Below are positions 28,654 to 36,120 of a stretch of DNA of 36,120 nt, piece by piece. This stretch comes from Lentilactobacillus diolivorans DSM 14421 (GTDB lineage: Bacteria; Bacillota; Bacilli; Lactobacillales; Lactobacillaceae). Numbering within the stretch: position 1 is the first letter of the stretch; every line of letters starts with the position of its first letter. The notes under the pieces were generated by a model that was given only the letters and a program-made list of their open reading frames with translations, searched no databases and had not been told where the DNA came from. The translations under genes were made by a program, and so were the position numbers. The stretch covers positions 1 to 36,120 of the forward strand of contig NZ_AZEY01000068.1 in assembly GCF_001434255.1 (NCBI RefSeq), in the 5' to 3' direction.

Positions 28654-31600
28654 TTAGTCATTACTATTGTTAGCGTTAGTTGATTTGGCATCAGTTGACT
28701 TGGCTTCAAGCTCCGCAGTCTCTTTATTTTCCTGGTCCTTTTTTTCTTGATCTTTCTTTTCAGCAATCTTACTTAAAGCATCAACGTTGACAACATCGTC
28801 ATCATCGTCTAAATCTCGTAGTTCGATTTCTTTATGGCTGTTATCAAGAACTTTCATATCAAGACCAAGGGCTTGTAATTCTTTAACAAGTACTCGGAAT
28901 GATTCTGGGACACCTGGCTTTGGAATTGGTTCGCCCTTAACGATTGCTTCGTAAGTCTTAACTCGGCCAACAACGTCGTCAGACTTATACGTCAAGATTT
29001 CTTGCAAGGTATAAGCAGCACCATAAGCTTCAAGAGCCCAAACTTCCATTTCACCAAAACGCTGACCACCAAATTGTGCTTTACCACCAAGTGGTTGTTG
29101 GGTAACTAATGAATAAGGTCCAATAGAACGTGCATGGATCTTATCATCAACCATGTGGGCAAGCTTCAGATAATGCATGACACCAACGGCAATCTTCTTA
29201 TCAAATGGCTCACCAGTTCGACCATCATATAAGATATATTTACCGTCAGAAGGCATCCCAGCTTCTTTAACAGCGTCCCAGATATCTTTATCACGAGCAC
29301 CATCAAAAACAGGTGTTGCAACGTGGATACCAAGACGACGGGCAGCCATTCCTAAATGAAGTTCCAAAACTTGACCAATGTTCATTCGTGAAGGTACACC
29401 CATGGGACTCAGCATAATATCAACTGGTGTTCCATCAGGTAAGAATGGCATGTCCTCTTCAGGGATAACAACGGAAACCGTTCCTTTATTACCATGACGA
29501 CCGGACATTTTGTCACCAACCTGGATCTTACGCTTCTGGGCAATATATACTCGAACCATCTTGTTAACACCAGGAGAAAGTTCATCTCCATTTTCACGGG
29601 TAAAGACTTTTACATCCTGGATAATACCGCCACCACCATGAGGAACTCTTAATGAAGTATCACGAACTTCCCGTGACTTTTCACCAAAAATTGCATGGAG
29701 TAAGCGTTCCTCGGCAGATAATTCAGTAACTCCCTTTGGCGTTACTTTACCAACCAAGATATCGCCATCATGAACCTCAGCACCAATCCGAACCGTTCCA
29801 GTTTCATCGAGGTTCTTCAATGCGTCTTCACCAACATTAGGAATTTCTCGAGTCATTTCCTCAGGTCCTAATTTAGTATCTCGAGTTTCGGATTCATACT
29901 CTTCAATATGAATTGAAGTATAAACATCGTCTTTAACAAGTCGCTCACTAATTGCGATGGCATCTTCAAAGTTATAACCTTGCCAAGTCATAAAGGCAAC
30001 AATTGGGTTTTGACCAAGCGCTAATTCGCCACCCTCCATGGATGGGCCATCAGCTAAAACTTCGTCATTATCAACGCTATCGCCAACTTTAACAATTGGT
30101 CGTTGGTTGTAGTTCTTACCACCATTTGAACGACGGAATTTCATTAGTTTGTATTTATCAAGCGTACCATCTTCACGTCGAATTCGAATTTCACGAGCAT
30201 CGACATATTCAACAGTCCCATCATGCTTACAAATTAAAGCAACACCAGAATCATGGGCAGCTTTGTACTCAATACCAGTTCCAACAAGCGGTGCGTGCGG
30301 ATCAATTAAAGGAACTGCTTGACGTTGCATGTTAGCACCCATCAACGCACGGTTAGAATCATCATTTTCCAAGAATGGAATACATGCAGTTGCAACAGCA
30401 ACTACTTGCTTAGGTGAAACGTCCATGTAGTCAACTTTATCAATGCTGATTTCAATGTTATTTGACCTATGACGAGCCATGACAATCTTATTTTCAAACG
30501 AGCCATCATCATTTAATGGTGAGTTAGCTTGTGCAATAACAAAGTTATCTTCTTCGTCGGCAGTTAAATAATCAATTCGATCCGTTACCTTATGAGTAGT
30601 CCAATCAACACGGCGATATGGTGTTTCAATAAAGCCATATTTGTTAACCCGGGCATAGCTGGAAAGACTGTTAATCAATCCGATGTTAGGTCCTTCAGGA
30701 GTTTCAATTGGACACATCCGGCCGTAGTGGGTGTAGTGAACATCCCGGACTTCATATCCGGCACGATCACGAGTCAAACCGCCAGGTCCAAGGGCAGACA
30801 AACGACGCTTATGAGTTAACTCGCCAAGTGGGTTCGTTTGATCCATGAATTGTGATAATTGAGATGAACCAAAGAATTCTTTGATGGAGGCAACCACTGG
30901 TCGAATATTAATCAACTGTTGTGGTGTAACGGTCGAGGCGTCCTGAATTGACATCCGCTCTCTAACGACCCGTTCCATCCGTGATAATCCAATTCGGAAT
31001 TGGTTCTGTAACAACTCACCAACCGAACGAATTCGTCGGTTACCCAAGTGATCAATATCATCAATTGAACCAATACCTTCTTGTAAGTTAAAGAAGTAAT
31101 TCATTGAAGAAATAATATCAGCTGGTGTAATGTGTTTAAAACTCAATGGAATATTATCATTACCAATAATTGGTACAACCCGATCAGGATCATTAACGGA
31201 TTGAACCTTCACGATTTGAACCGTCATTGGTTTAGTGACAACAGCTTCATCAGAAGGATTGAAAGTGTACGCCTTAAAATCCTTTTGATCAAGATAAGGG
31301 GCCAAATCTTTCATAACATCTTTTGTAACGACAGTGCCCTTTTGAGCAATAACCTCACCAGTATCAGGATCAGCTAATGTTTCTGCTAATGTTAATCCCA
31401 ATAATCTAGTCTTTAAGCTTAACTTCTTGTTAGTCTTATAACGACCAACTGGTGCCATATCATAGCGCTTAGGATCAAAGAATCGTGCAGTTAACAAGCT
31501 CCGTGATGAATCAGCAGTCTTGGGTTCCCCTGGACGTAGTCGTTCATAAATGTCCTTTAACGATTCTTCAACACGAGAATCATCCGTATCTTTATGAACA

Positions 31601-32271
31601 TCTTTTTCCAAAGTAAGTCCCAAACTATCGTTATCACCTAAAATATCAGTAATTTCATCATCACTACCAAAGCCAAGTGCTCTGATTAATTCAGTTAAAG
31701 GAATCTTTCTTGTTCGATCAATTCGAACATACGCGATATTTTTTGCATCGGTTTCAAACTCAAGCCAGGCACCTCGGTTAGGAATGACAGTAGTGCCATA
31801 TGAAGGACGACCATTCTTGTCAGTATCTTCATGATAATAAACACCGGGTGAACGAACTAATTGGGAAACAATTACTCGTTCTGCCCCATTAATAATAAAA
31901 GTACCTTGATCAGTCATTAATGGAAAATCGCCAAAGAATACATCTTGTGTCTTAATTTCACCAGTCTCGTGATTGGTTAATTTCAAAGTAATATGAAGTG
32001 GTGCAGAGTAGTTTGCCTCGTGTTCCCGTGCTTCATCAACAGTGTATTTTGGTTCTAATAATTGATAATCAACAAACTCTAATGATAGTTTTCCTTGAAA
32101 ATCATCGATTGGCATAATGCCATCGAATGTTTCGCGAAGTCCCTCATCTAAAAACCAGTGGTAAGAATCAGTCTGGATTTCAATAAGGTTTGGTAGATCA
32201 AGCACTTCTTTAATCCGTGCATAACTTCGTCGGGTACGGTGTTTTCCGTATTTAACTAAATGTCCTGCCAA
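28654..32271 (-). CDS. rpoB: RNA polymerase beta subunit
   Basis: A 1205-residue beta subunit. The rifampicin pocket reads [15 protein letters not shown] and then [10 protein letters not shown], with the usual sensitive residues at the common resistance positions. The C-terminal [10 protein letters not shown] and [15 protein letters not shown] motifs are present. I chose the TTG at 32271: GAGAGG lies 8 nt upstream and the product starts A-G-H-L-V-K-Y-G as in relatives. A GTG at 32280 sits inside that ribosome site. The acidic, Lys/Glu-rich C-terminal tail after about residue 1170 is variable in the family. Confidence 0.97.
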   Translation of the reverse strand: MAGHLVKYGKHRTRRSYARIKEVLDLPNLIEIQTDSYHWFLDEGLRETFDGIMPIDDFQGKLSLEFVDYQLLEPKYTVDEAREHEANYSAPLHITLKLTNHETGEIKTQDVFFGDFPLMTDQGTFIINGAERVIVSQLVRSPGVYYHEDTDKNGRPSYGTTVIPNRGAWLEFETDAKNIAYVRIDRTRKIPLTELIRALGFGSDDEITDILGDNDSLGLTLEKDVHKDTDDSRVEESLKDIYERLRPGEPKTADSSRSLLTARFFDPKRYDMAPVGRYKTNKKLSLKTRLLGLTLAETLADPDTGEVIAQKGTVVTKDVMKDLAPYLDQKDFKAYTFNPSDEAVVTKPMTVQIVKVQSVNDPDRVVPIIGNDNIPLSFKHITPADIISSMNYFFNLQEGIGSIDDIDHLGNRRIRSVGELLQNQFRIGLSRMERVVRERMSIQDASTVTPQQLINIRPVVASIKEFFGSSQLSQFMDQTNPLGELTHKRRLSALGPGGLTRDRAGYEVRDVHYTHYGRMCPIETPEGPNIGLINSLSSYARVNKYGFIETPYRRVDWTTHKVTDRIDYLTADEEDNFVIAQANSPLNDDGSFENKIVMARHRSNNIEISIDKVDYMDVSPKQVVAVATACIPFLENDDSNRALMGANMQRQAVPLIDPHAPLVGTGIEYKAAHDSGVALICKHDGTVEYVDAREIRIRREDGTLDKYKLMKFRRSNGGKNYNQRPIVKVGDSVDNDEVLADGPSMEGGELALGQNPIVAFMTWQGYNFEDAIAISERLVKDDVYTSIHIEEYESETRDTKLGPEEMTREIPNVGEDALKNLDETGTVRIGAEVHDGDILVGKVTPKGVTELSAEERLLHAIFGEKSREVRDTSLRVPHGGGGIIQDVKVFTRENGDELSPGVNKMVRVYIAQKRKIQVGDKMSGRHGNKGTVSVVIPEEDMPFLPDGTPVDIMLSPMGVPSRMNIGQVLELHLGMAARRLGIHVATPVFDGARDKDIWDAVKEAGMPSDGKYILYDGRTGEPFDKKIAVGVMHYLKLAHMVDDKIHARSIGPYSLVTQQPLGGKAQFGGQRFGEMEVWALEAYGAAYTLQEILTYKSDDVVGRVKTYEAIVKGEPIPKPGVPESFRVLVKELQALGLDMKVLDNSHKEIELRDLDDDDDVVNVDALSKIAEKKDQEKKDQENKETAELEAKSTDAKSTNANNSND

Positions 32272-32365
32272 GTTTTTCACCTCTCCAAAAAATTCAGGAA
32301 TCGAAATGTTACAATTTGATTACAATTGCACCTTTTTAGGTATTTTACCGGATTTTGGGCAAAAG

Positions 32366-32400
32366 AAAACCAAAAACAAGTCCAACTTGCTTTTGGTTTT
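32366..32400 (-). terminator. Terminator-like hairpin in the rpoB leader
   Basis: On the minus strand a 15-bp stem (AAAACCAAAAGCAAG with CTTGTTTTTGGTTTT, one G-U) with a 5-nt loop is followed by CTTTT. It lies between the rpoB promoter and gene, so it may attenuate rpoBC or terminate clpC read-through. Confidence 0.6.
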
Positions 32401-32460
32401 TATGCAGGCCAACCCGGACAATAGATCGCGTCGACCATTTCGATTCACAACAAATACAGT
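32401..32460 (-). ncRNA. Candidate Lacto-rpoB leader RNA
   Basis: A GC-rich island reading GGTCGACGCGATC then GTCCGGGTTGGCC on the minus strand, directly after the rpoB promoter; GGTC and GGCC can pair to close it. Its position, size and island-like composition fit the Lacto-rpoB motif described upstream of rpoB in Lactobacillales. I assign it from position and recall, not from a model search. Confidence 0.7.
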
Positions 32461-32464
32461 TAAC

Positions 32465-32493
32465 AATATAACAACTTATTCAAAACTTGTCAA
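32465..32493 (-). promoter_or_regulatory. Promoter of rpoB-rpoC
   Basis: On the minus strand, perfect -35 TTGACA (32493-32488), 17-nt spacer and -10 TATATT (32470-32465). It lies only 24 nt past the clpC stop and predicts a leader of about 185 nt. Confidence 0.9.
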
Positions 32494-32516
32494 CACAATG
32501 AACTTTGAATCGCCTT

Positions 32517-35012
32517 TTATTTTTTATTATTTACCAATGTCTTTCGATCGGGCTTCTTGACTGAAATTGTGATTTGATCATTTCGACCACCAACGGTTAC
32601 CGAATCACCAGGAACAATTTCCTTCGATAATAGTTTTTCACTTAATTTATCTTCAAGCTCAGTTTGAATAGCACGTCGAATTGGACGAGCACCATACTGA
32701 GGATCATAACCACGCTTGGAAATAATGCCAATTGCGGTCTTGGTAACCTTGATATCGATTCCCTGATCGTGAATTCGTTTAATTACCGGTCGAGTCATGA
32801 AGTGAACGATCTTATCAAGTTCCGTCTTAGTTAATGAGTGGAAGACAACCACTTCATCAATTCGGTTCAAGAACTCAGGACGGAATCGTTGTTTCAATGC
32901 AGCCTGGATCGTATCCTTCATAGCATTGTAGTCTTCTTTAGTATCTTCCTGACCAAAACCAACTGTCTTCTTATCACGGAGGGTTGTAGCACCAAGGTTC
33001 GAAGTCATGATGATAACTGTGTTTCTAAAGTCAATTTTTCGACCCTTGGAATCAGTCAGATAACCATCATCCAACACTTGTAGAAGTAAGTTAAAGACAT
33101 CTGGATGAGCCTTTTCAACTTCATCAAATAAGACAACAGAATATGGCTTTTGACGAACCTTTTCCGTTAATTGGCCACCCTCGTCATAACCAACATATCC
33201 TGGCGCAGAACCAATCAAACGACTAGTCGAATATTTTTCCATGAACTCACTCATGTCAACTCGAATAATATCGTCTTCAGATCCAAAGACTGCTTCAGCA
33301 ACCGCCTTGGCTAACTCGGTCTTTCCGACCCCCGTTGGTCCTAAGAACATGAATGAACCAATTGGACGATTTGGATCTTTCAACCCACTTCGGGCACGCC
33401 TAATCGAGCGCGATACAGCGGAGATTGCTTCTTCTTGTCCGACAACTCGTTGATGAAGAACTTTTTCAAGGTTAACCAGCCGATCAGCTTCACTGCGACT
33501 TAATCGGGTCACCGGAATTCCAGTCCACTCCGCCACAATTTGGGCAACATCCTGACCAGTTTCCTTAACAGGATACTTGGTATCAGTCTTATCATCAGTG
33601 TCTTCTTTGTCTTCAGCCAACTCATCCTGCAATTTGTTTGCTTGCTTTCTAATCTTAGCGGCTTTTTCATAGTCCTGCGCGACCAACGCCTCATTCAATT
33701 GTGAAAGTAAATCTGATAGCTTTTTGTGATCATCAACAACATCTGAACTTTGTAAATGATCAATTCGAACCTTGGCAGCTGCTTCATCCATTAAATCAAT
33801 TGCCTTATCAGGCAAGAATCGATCACTAATGTAACGATTCGATAGGCTTACGGCTGATTGAATGGCGTCATCTGTAATCTCAACATGATGATGTTGCTCG
33901 TACTTAGGGCGTAATCCTTTCAAAATCTGAACGGTTTCGTCCGTTGTCGGCTCATCAACCATCACTTTAGCAAAGCGACGTTCTAACGCAGCATCTGATT
34001 CGATATACTTTTGATATTCTTCCAGAGTTGTTGCACCAATTAATTGAAGCTCGCCGCGAGCTAAAGCCGGCTTTAAAATGTTAGATGCATCAATTGCTCC
34101 TTCAGCACCACCAGCACCAATTAAAGTGTGCAATTCGTCAATAAATAAGATGATATTCCCATCTTGGTAAATTTCATCGATGACTTTCTTCAGGCGATCC
34201 TCAAACTCACCACGATACTTCGTCCCGGCAACCAACGAACCCATGTCAAGCATCATTAAACGCTTATGGGCCATGTCACCAGGGACATCGCCATTCACGA
34301 TTCGCTCGGCTAAGCCTTCAGCAATCGCCGTCTTACCAACACCAGGTTCACCAATTAAAACTGGGTTATTTTTAGTCCGACGAGCTAAAATTTGTACAAC
34401 ACGTTTAACTTCGAGATCACGACCAATTGTTGGATCAAGACGATCTTCCCGCGCCATCTCAGTTAGGTCACGAGCTAATGAATCAATAGTTGGTGTCTTT
34501 GAATCAGAGCGTTTGGACTGACGGGTGCCTCGTTGTTTTGAAGCCATGTTCGACCCCATCGATCCACCGCTAATCCCCATCTTTCTTAAAGTTACTTTAC
34601 GGATTTGTGATAGATCAAGTCCTAAATTAATTAGAATTCTTGATGAAAGAATCGTTTCATCAGTTAATAGTGAAAGCAAAATGTGTTCCGTTCCAACTTT
34701 TGGAACACCGTTTTTCTTGGCAAATTCACCCGCTTGTGCCAATACCTCTTTAGCTTTTGGAGAGTATGGTAAATAATCGTTGCTGCTAAGATCCTTTAAA
34801 TTGCCATACCCGGCAAAGCGTTCTACTTCTTCTGTCACATCTTCAGCAGTTACTGAAAATTGCTGAAGTGCCTTATAAGCGATCCCATTAGTTTCAATCA
34901 GTAGACCCAGCAAAAGGTGTTCAGTACCAATAGCTTGATGCTTAAATTTCTTAGCTTGTTCCTGAGCTATGGTTAAAACGTTCTTAGCGCTTGGCGTAAA
35001 TAAATTATTCAT
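32517..35012 (-). CDS. clpC: Clp protease ATP-binding subunit ClpC
   Basis: An 831-residue Hsp100 unfoldase that feeds substrates to ClpP. Two N-domain repeats (about 1-145) are followed by AAA1 with Walker A G-E-P-G-V-G-K-T (221-228). A middle coiled-coil with a UVR-like stretch ([11 protein letters not shown]) lies near 455-480, and AAA2 has Walker A G-P-T-G-V-G-K-T near 555-562. The middle domain distinguishes ClpC from ClpA and ClpB and is where adaptors such as MecA bind. ATG start with GAGGG, 15 nt behind ctsR. Transcription is likely under CtsR control. No own terminator is visible before the rpoB promoter. Confidence 0.97.
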   Translation of the reverse strand: MNNLFTPSAKNVLTIAQEQAKKFKHQAIGTEHLLLGLLIETNGIAYKALQQFSVTAEDVTEEVERFAGYGNLKDLSSNDYLPYSPKAKEVLAQAGEFAKKNGVPKVGTEHILLSLLTDETILSSRILINLGLDLSQIRKVTLRKMGISGGSMGSNMASKQRGTRQSKRSDSKTPTIDSLARDLTEMAREDRLDPTIGRDLEVKRVVQILARRTKNNPVLIGEPGVGKTAIAEGLAERIVNGDVPGDMAHKRLMMLDMGSLVAGTKYRGEFEDRLKKVIDEIYQDGNIILFIDELHTLIGAGGAEGAIDASNILKPALARGELQLIGATTLEEYQKYIESDAALERRFAKVMVDEPTTDETVQILKGLRPKYEQHHHVEITDDAIQSAVSLSNRYISDRFLPDKAIDLMDEAAAKVRIDHLQSSDVVDDHKKLSDLLSQLNEALVAQDYEKAAKIRKQANKLQDELAEDKEDTDDKTDTKYPVKETGQDVAQIVAEWTGIPVTRLSRSEADRLVNLEKVLHQRVVGQEEAISAVSRSIRRARSGLKDPNRPIGSFMFLGPTGVGKTELAKAVAEAVFGSEDDIIRVDMSEFMEKYSTSRLIGSAPGYVGYDEGGQLTEKVRQKPYSVVLFDEVEKAHPDVFNLLLQVLDDGYLTDSKGRKIDFRNTVIIMTSNLGATTLRDKKTVGFGQEDTKEDYNAMKDTIQAALKQRFRPEFLNRIDEVVVFHSLTKTELDKIVHFMTRPVIKRIHDQGIDIKVTKTAIGIISKRGYDPQYGARPIRRAIQTELEDKLSEKLLSKEIVPGDSVTVGGRNDQITISVKKPDRKTLVNNKK

Positions 35013-35027
35013 AGATACCCTCGCTTT

Positions 35028-35495
35028 CTATCGTTCGTAACGCAAACGATTTAAAATTGATATCATGATATTTGCTCTCAAGATATCCGTTAAATCGTTA
35101 TTGTTCAAATCAATTGCGTCTTTGTCAATTGCCGCCAGAATAATGCTCACCTCTCGACGATCAATTAAGTCATTATTATATAACGTTTGAACGATTGTTT
35201 CACTATCTCTTTTCGATAACTTGTTGCCAATTGCGGCAATCAGCGAATCCAAAACGTCAATGTCATCCAATAAGTGGACTTTCTCTATTCTAATGTAGCC
35301 GCCACCACCGCGCTTGCTCTCAACAATATATCCATTTTGAATTGTAAAACGGGTATTAATAACATAGTTAATCTGTGACGGTACAACGTCAAACAAACCA
35401 GCGATTTCTGAACGACGAATTTTAATCTGTTCGTTATCAGCAAGGATTTCTTTTAAATAACGTTCAATTAAGTCCGAAATATTTTCGTCCGCCAT
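35028..35495 (-). CDS. ctsR: Class III stress transcriptional repressor CtsR
   Basis: A 155-residue winged-helix repressor of clp genes. The DNA-binding domain is residues about 1-75, with N-I-S-D-L-I-E-R-Y-L-K at the start and the wing glycine stretch R-G-G-G-G-Y-I-R-I. The glycine loop is the thermosensor in CtsR proteins. I chose the ATG at 35495 (M-A-D-E-N-I-S-D), which has GGGTGA just upstream and the family N-terminus. The frame extends to an ATG at 35507 that lacks a ribosome site and abuts the operator. First gene of ctsR-clpC; likely autoregulated. Confidence 0.95.
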   Translation of the reverse strand: MADENISDLIERYLKEILADNEQIKIRRSEIAGLFDVVPSQINYVINTRFTIQNGYIVESKRGGGGYIRIEKVHLLDDIDVLDSLIAAIGNKLSKRDSETIVQTLYNNDLIDRREVSIILAAIDKDAIDLNNNDLTDILRANIMISILNRLRYER

Positions 35496-35509
35496 TTCAT
35501 CACCCATTC

Positions 35510-35527
35510 TTTGACTAATATTGACTA
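35510..35527 (-). promoter_or_regulatory. CtsR operator
   Basis: Two direct heptads, AGTCAAT and AGTCAAA, with 3 nt between them on the minus strand match the tandem GTCAA-type CtsR box. It lies between the -10 box and the start codon of ctsR, over the likely transcription start. Confidence 0.85.
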
Positions 35528-35529
35528 TT

Positions 35530-35557
35530 ATTATACGAAGAAGTAGAGAAAATGCAA
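35530..35557 (-). promoter_or_regulatory. Promoter of ctsR-clpC
   Basis: On the minus strand, -35 TTGCAT (35557-35552), a 16-nt spacer and a perfect -10 TATAAT (35535-35530). The CtsR box lies just downstream. Confidence 0.8.
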
Positions 35558-35835
35558 TGAAAAGGATTCGGTTTCAATTTTAAGACTTATTAGACCCAAC
35601 GTTCTTCAAAAATTTAGCCCTAATCAAAGTAGGCAAAACCAAGTAGAAACAAAAGTTCAGACGTTTCTTTATAAAGTATGTTTAACCTGAAAAATTCTGA
35701 GAGTACCCAGAGCATACCAAAATCTATATGATCATGCAAAAACGATGCTTTCTTCTATAATAATGACCGCTTCTGTCTTTATGTTAAGCATGAAAATTCA
35801 AAAATGTAAGTAAAAAGAAAAAATAGACAAAAAAA
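35558..35835. other. Spacer between the tRNA genes and ctsR, no gene seen
   Basis: An AT-rich stretch of 278 nt with no open frame of note, no clear hairpin terminator and no RNA gene that I can support. It ends in A-rich sequence next to the tRNA 3' end (T-runs on the transcribed strand), which may help to stop tRNA transcription. Confidence 0.4.
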
Positions 35836-35909
35836 TCGGGAAAACAAGATTTGAACTTGCGACCCCTACGTCCCGAACGTAGTGCTCTACCAAGCTGAGC
35901 TATTTCCCG
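35836..35909 (-). tRNA. tRNA-Pro(CGG)
   Basis: A 74-nt cloverleaf on the minus strand with acceptor CGGGAAA/TTTCCCG, C1-G72 as in bacterial tRNA-Pro, D-arm GCTC/GAGC and anticodon stem CTACG/CGTAG. The loop TTCGGGA gives anticodon CGG. The T-loop is TTCAAAT and the discriminator base is A. The 3' CCA is not encoded. It is a close paralogue of the next tRNA-Pro. Confidence 0.95.
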
Positions 35910-35971
35910 ATGGTGATGTTATTTATTTAGTTGACAAGATTAATATAGCATAAAATGCTTAATCTAAAAAG

Positions 35972-36045
35972 TCGGGAAGACAGGATTCGAACCTGCGACC
36001 CCCTGGTCCCAAACCAGGTGCTCTACCAAGCTGAGCTACTTCCCG
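35972..36045 (-). tRNA. tRNA-Pro(TGG)
   Basis: A 74-nt cloverleaf on the minus strand: acceptor CGGGAAG/CTTCCCG, anticodon stem CCTGG/CCAGG and loop TTTGGGA, so anticodon TGG. The T-loop is the standard TTCGAAT. Discriminator A, no encoded CCA. It is upstream of tRNA-Pro(CGG) in the same direction, 62 nt apart. Confidence 0.96.
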
Positions 36046-36066
36046 AAAACACATCAAAATAAAAAA

Positions 36067-36120
36067 TGCACCCAGTAGGAGTCGAACCTACAACCTTCTG
36101 ATTCGTAGTCAGACACTCTA
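36067..36120 (-). tRNA. tRNA-Arg(ACG), partial at the window edge
   Basis: The 3' part of a minus-strand tRNA: anticodon stem TCTGA/TCAGA with loop CTACGAA, anticodon ACG (A34 normally becomes inosine), T-arm GTAGG-TTCGACT-CCTAC, and acceptor TGGGTGC with discriminator A. The 5' third lies beyond the window. No encoded CCA. Confidence 0.93.

Noticed and set aside
35496-35560. Possible CIRCE (HrcA) element near ctsR
   Set aside because: Only direct AGTCAA heptads are present; the inverted TTAGCACTC repeat is absent.
1-36120. CRISPR arrays, insertion sequences, rRNA genes, origins
   Set aside because: No regularly spaced repeats, transposase-like frames, rRNA stretches or DnaA-box clusters were seen in the window.

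Overview
The window is a low-GC Gram-positive chromosome segment, almost certainly from a Lactobacillaceae species. The pointers are a ctsR-clpC-rpoB-rpoC block, a ComC-type prepilin peptidase between rpoC and rpsL, a leader before rpoB that resembles the Lacto-rpoB RNA, zinc-type S14 and L36 proteins, an ECF vitamin-transporter module behind rplQ, and tRNA genes without encoded CCA ends. I cannot name the species from sequence alone.

Layout. Nearly everything is on the minus strand, so transcription runs from high to low coordinates. At the right edge are a partial tRNA-Arg(ACG) and two tRNA-Pro genes (TGG, CGG). Next come ctsR-clpC behind a promoter with an overlapping CtsR operator, then rpoB-rpoC behind a strong promoter and structured leader. 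A single plus-strand gene, comC, converges on rpoC and shares a 19-bp bidirectional terminator with it. The str operon (rpsL-rpsG-fusA) follows, with its own promoter, a structured leader and a strong terminator after fusA. A gap of about 1 kb then separates fusA from rpsJ. The S10-spc-alpha block follows: rpsJ-rplC-rplD-rplW-rplB-rpsS-rplV-rpsC-rplP-rpmC-rpsQ-rplN-rplX-rplE-rpsN-rpsH-rplF-rplR-rpsE-rpmD-rplO-secY-adk, then infA-rpmJ-rpsM-rpsK-rpoA-rplQ behind an internal promoter. After two weak hairpins come ecfA1-ecfA2-ecfT-truA, then rplM-rpsI with its own promoter and leader. Last are an ECF S-component gene and, on the plus strand, a small DUF2187-like protein.

Function. Most genes encode ribosomal proteins, the RNA polymerase core (alpha, beta, beta'), EF-G, IF-1 and the Sec translocon, with adenylate kinase embedded. 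EcfA1/A2/T form the shared energizing module for vitamin uptake, and the nearby S component (resembling pantothenate-type PanT) could dock onto it. CtsR/ClpC are the class III stress regulator and unfoldase.

This is mostly a conserved housekeeping region and I see no new multi-gene system, mobile element, CRISPR array or rRNA. The less explained parts are non-coding: candidate pseudoknotted leaders upstream of rpsL and rpsJ, a terminator-like hairpin between rpsG and fusA, a promoter laid over the adk 3' hairpin, and the long fusA-rpsJ spacer with possible gene debris. About ten of the core genes use GTG or TTG starts.
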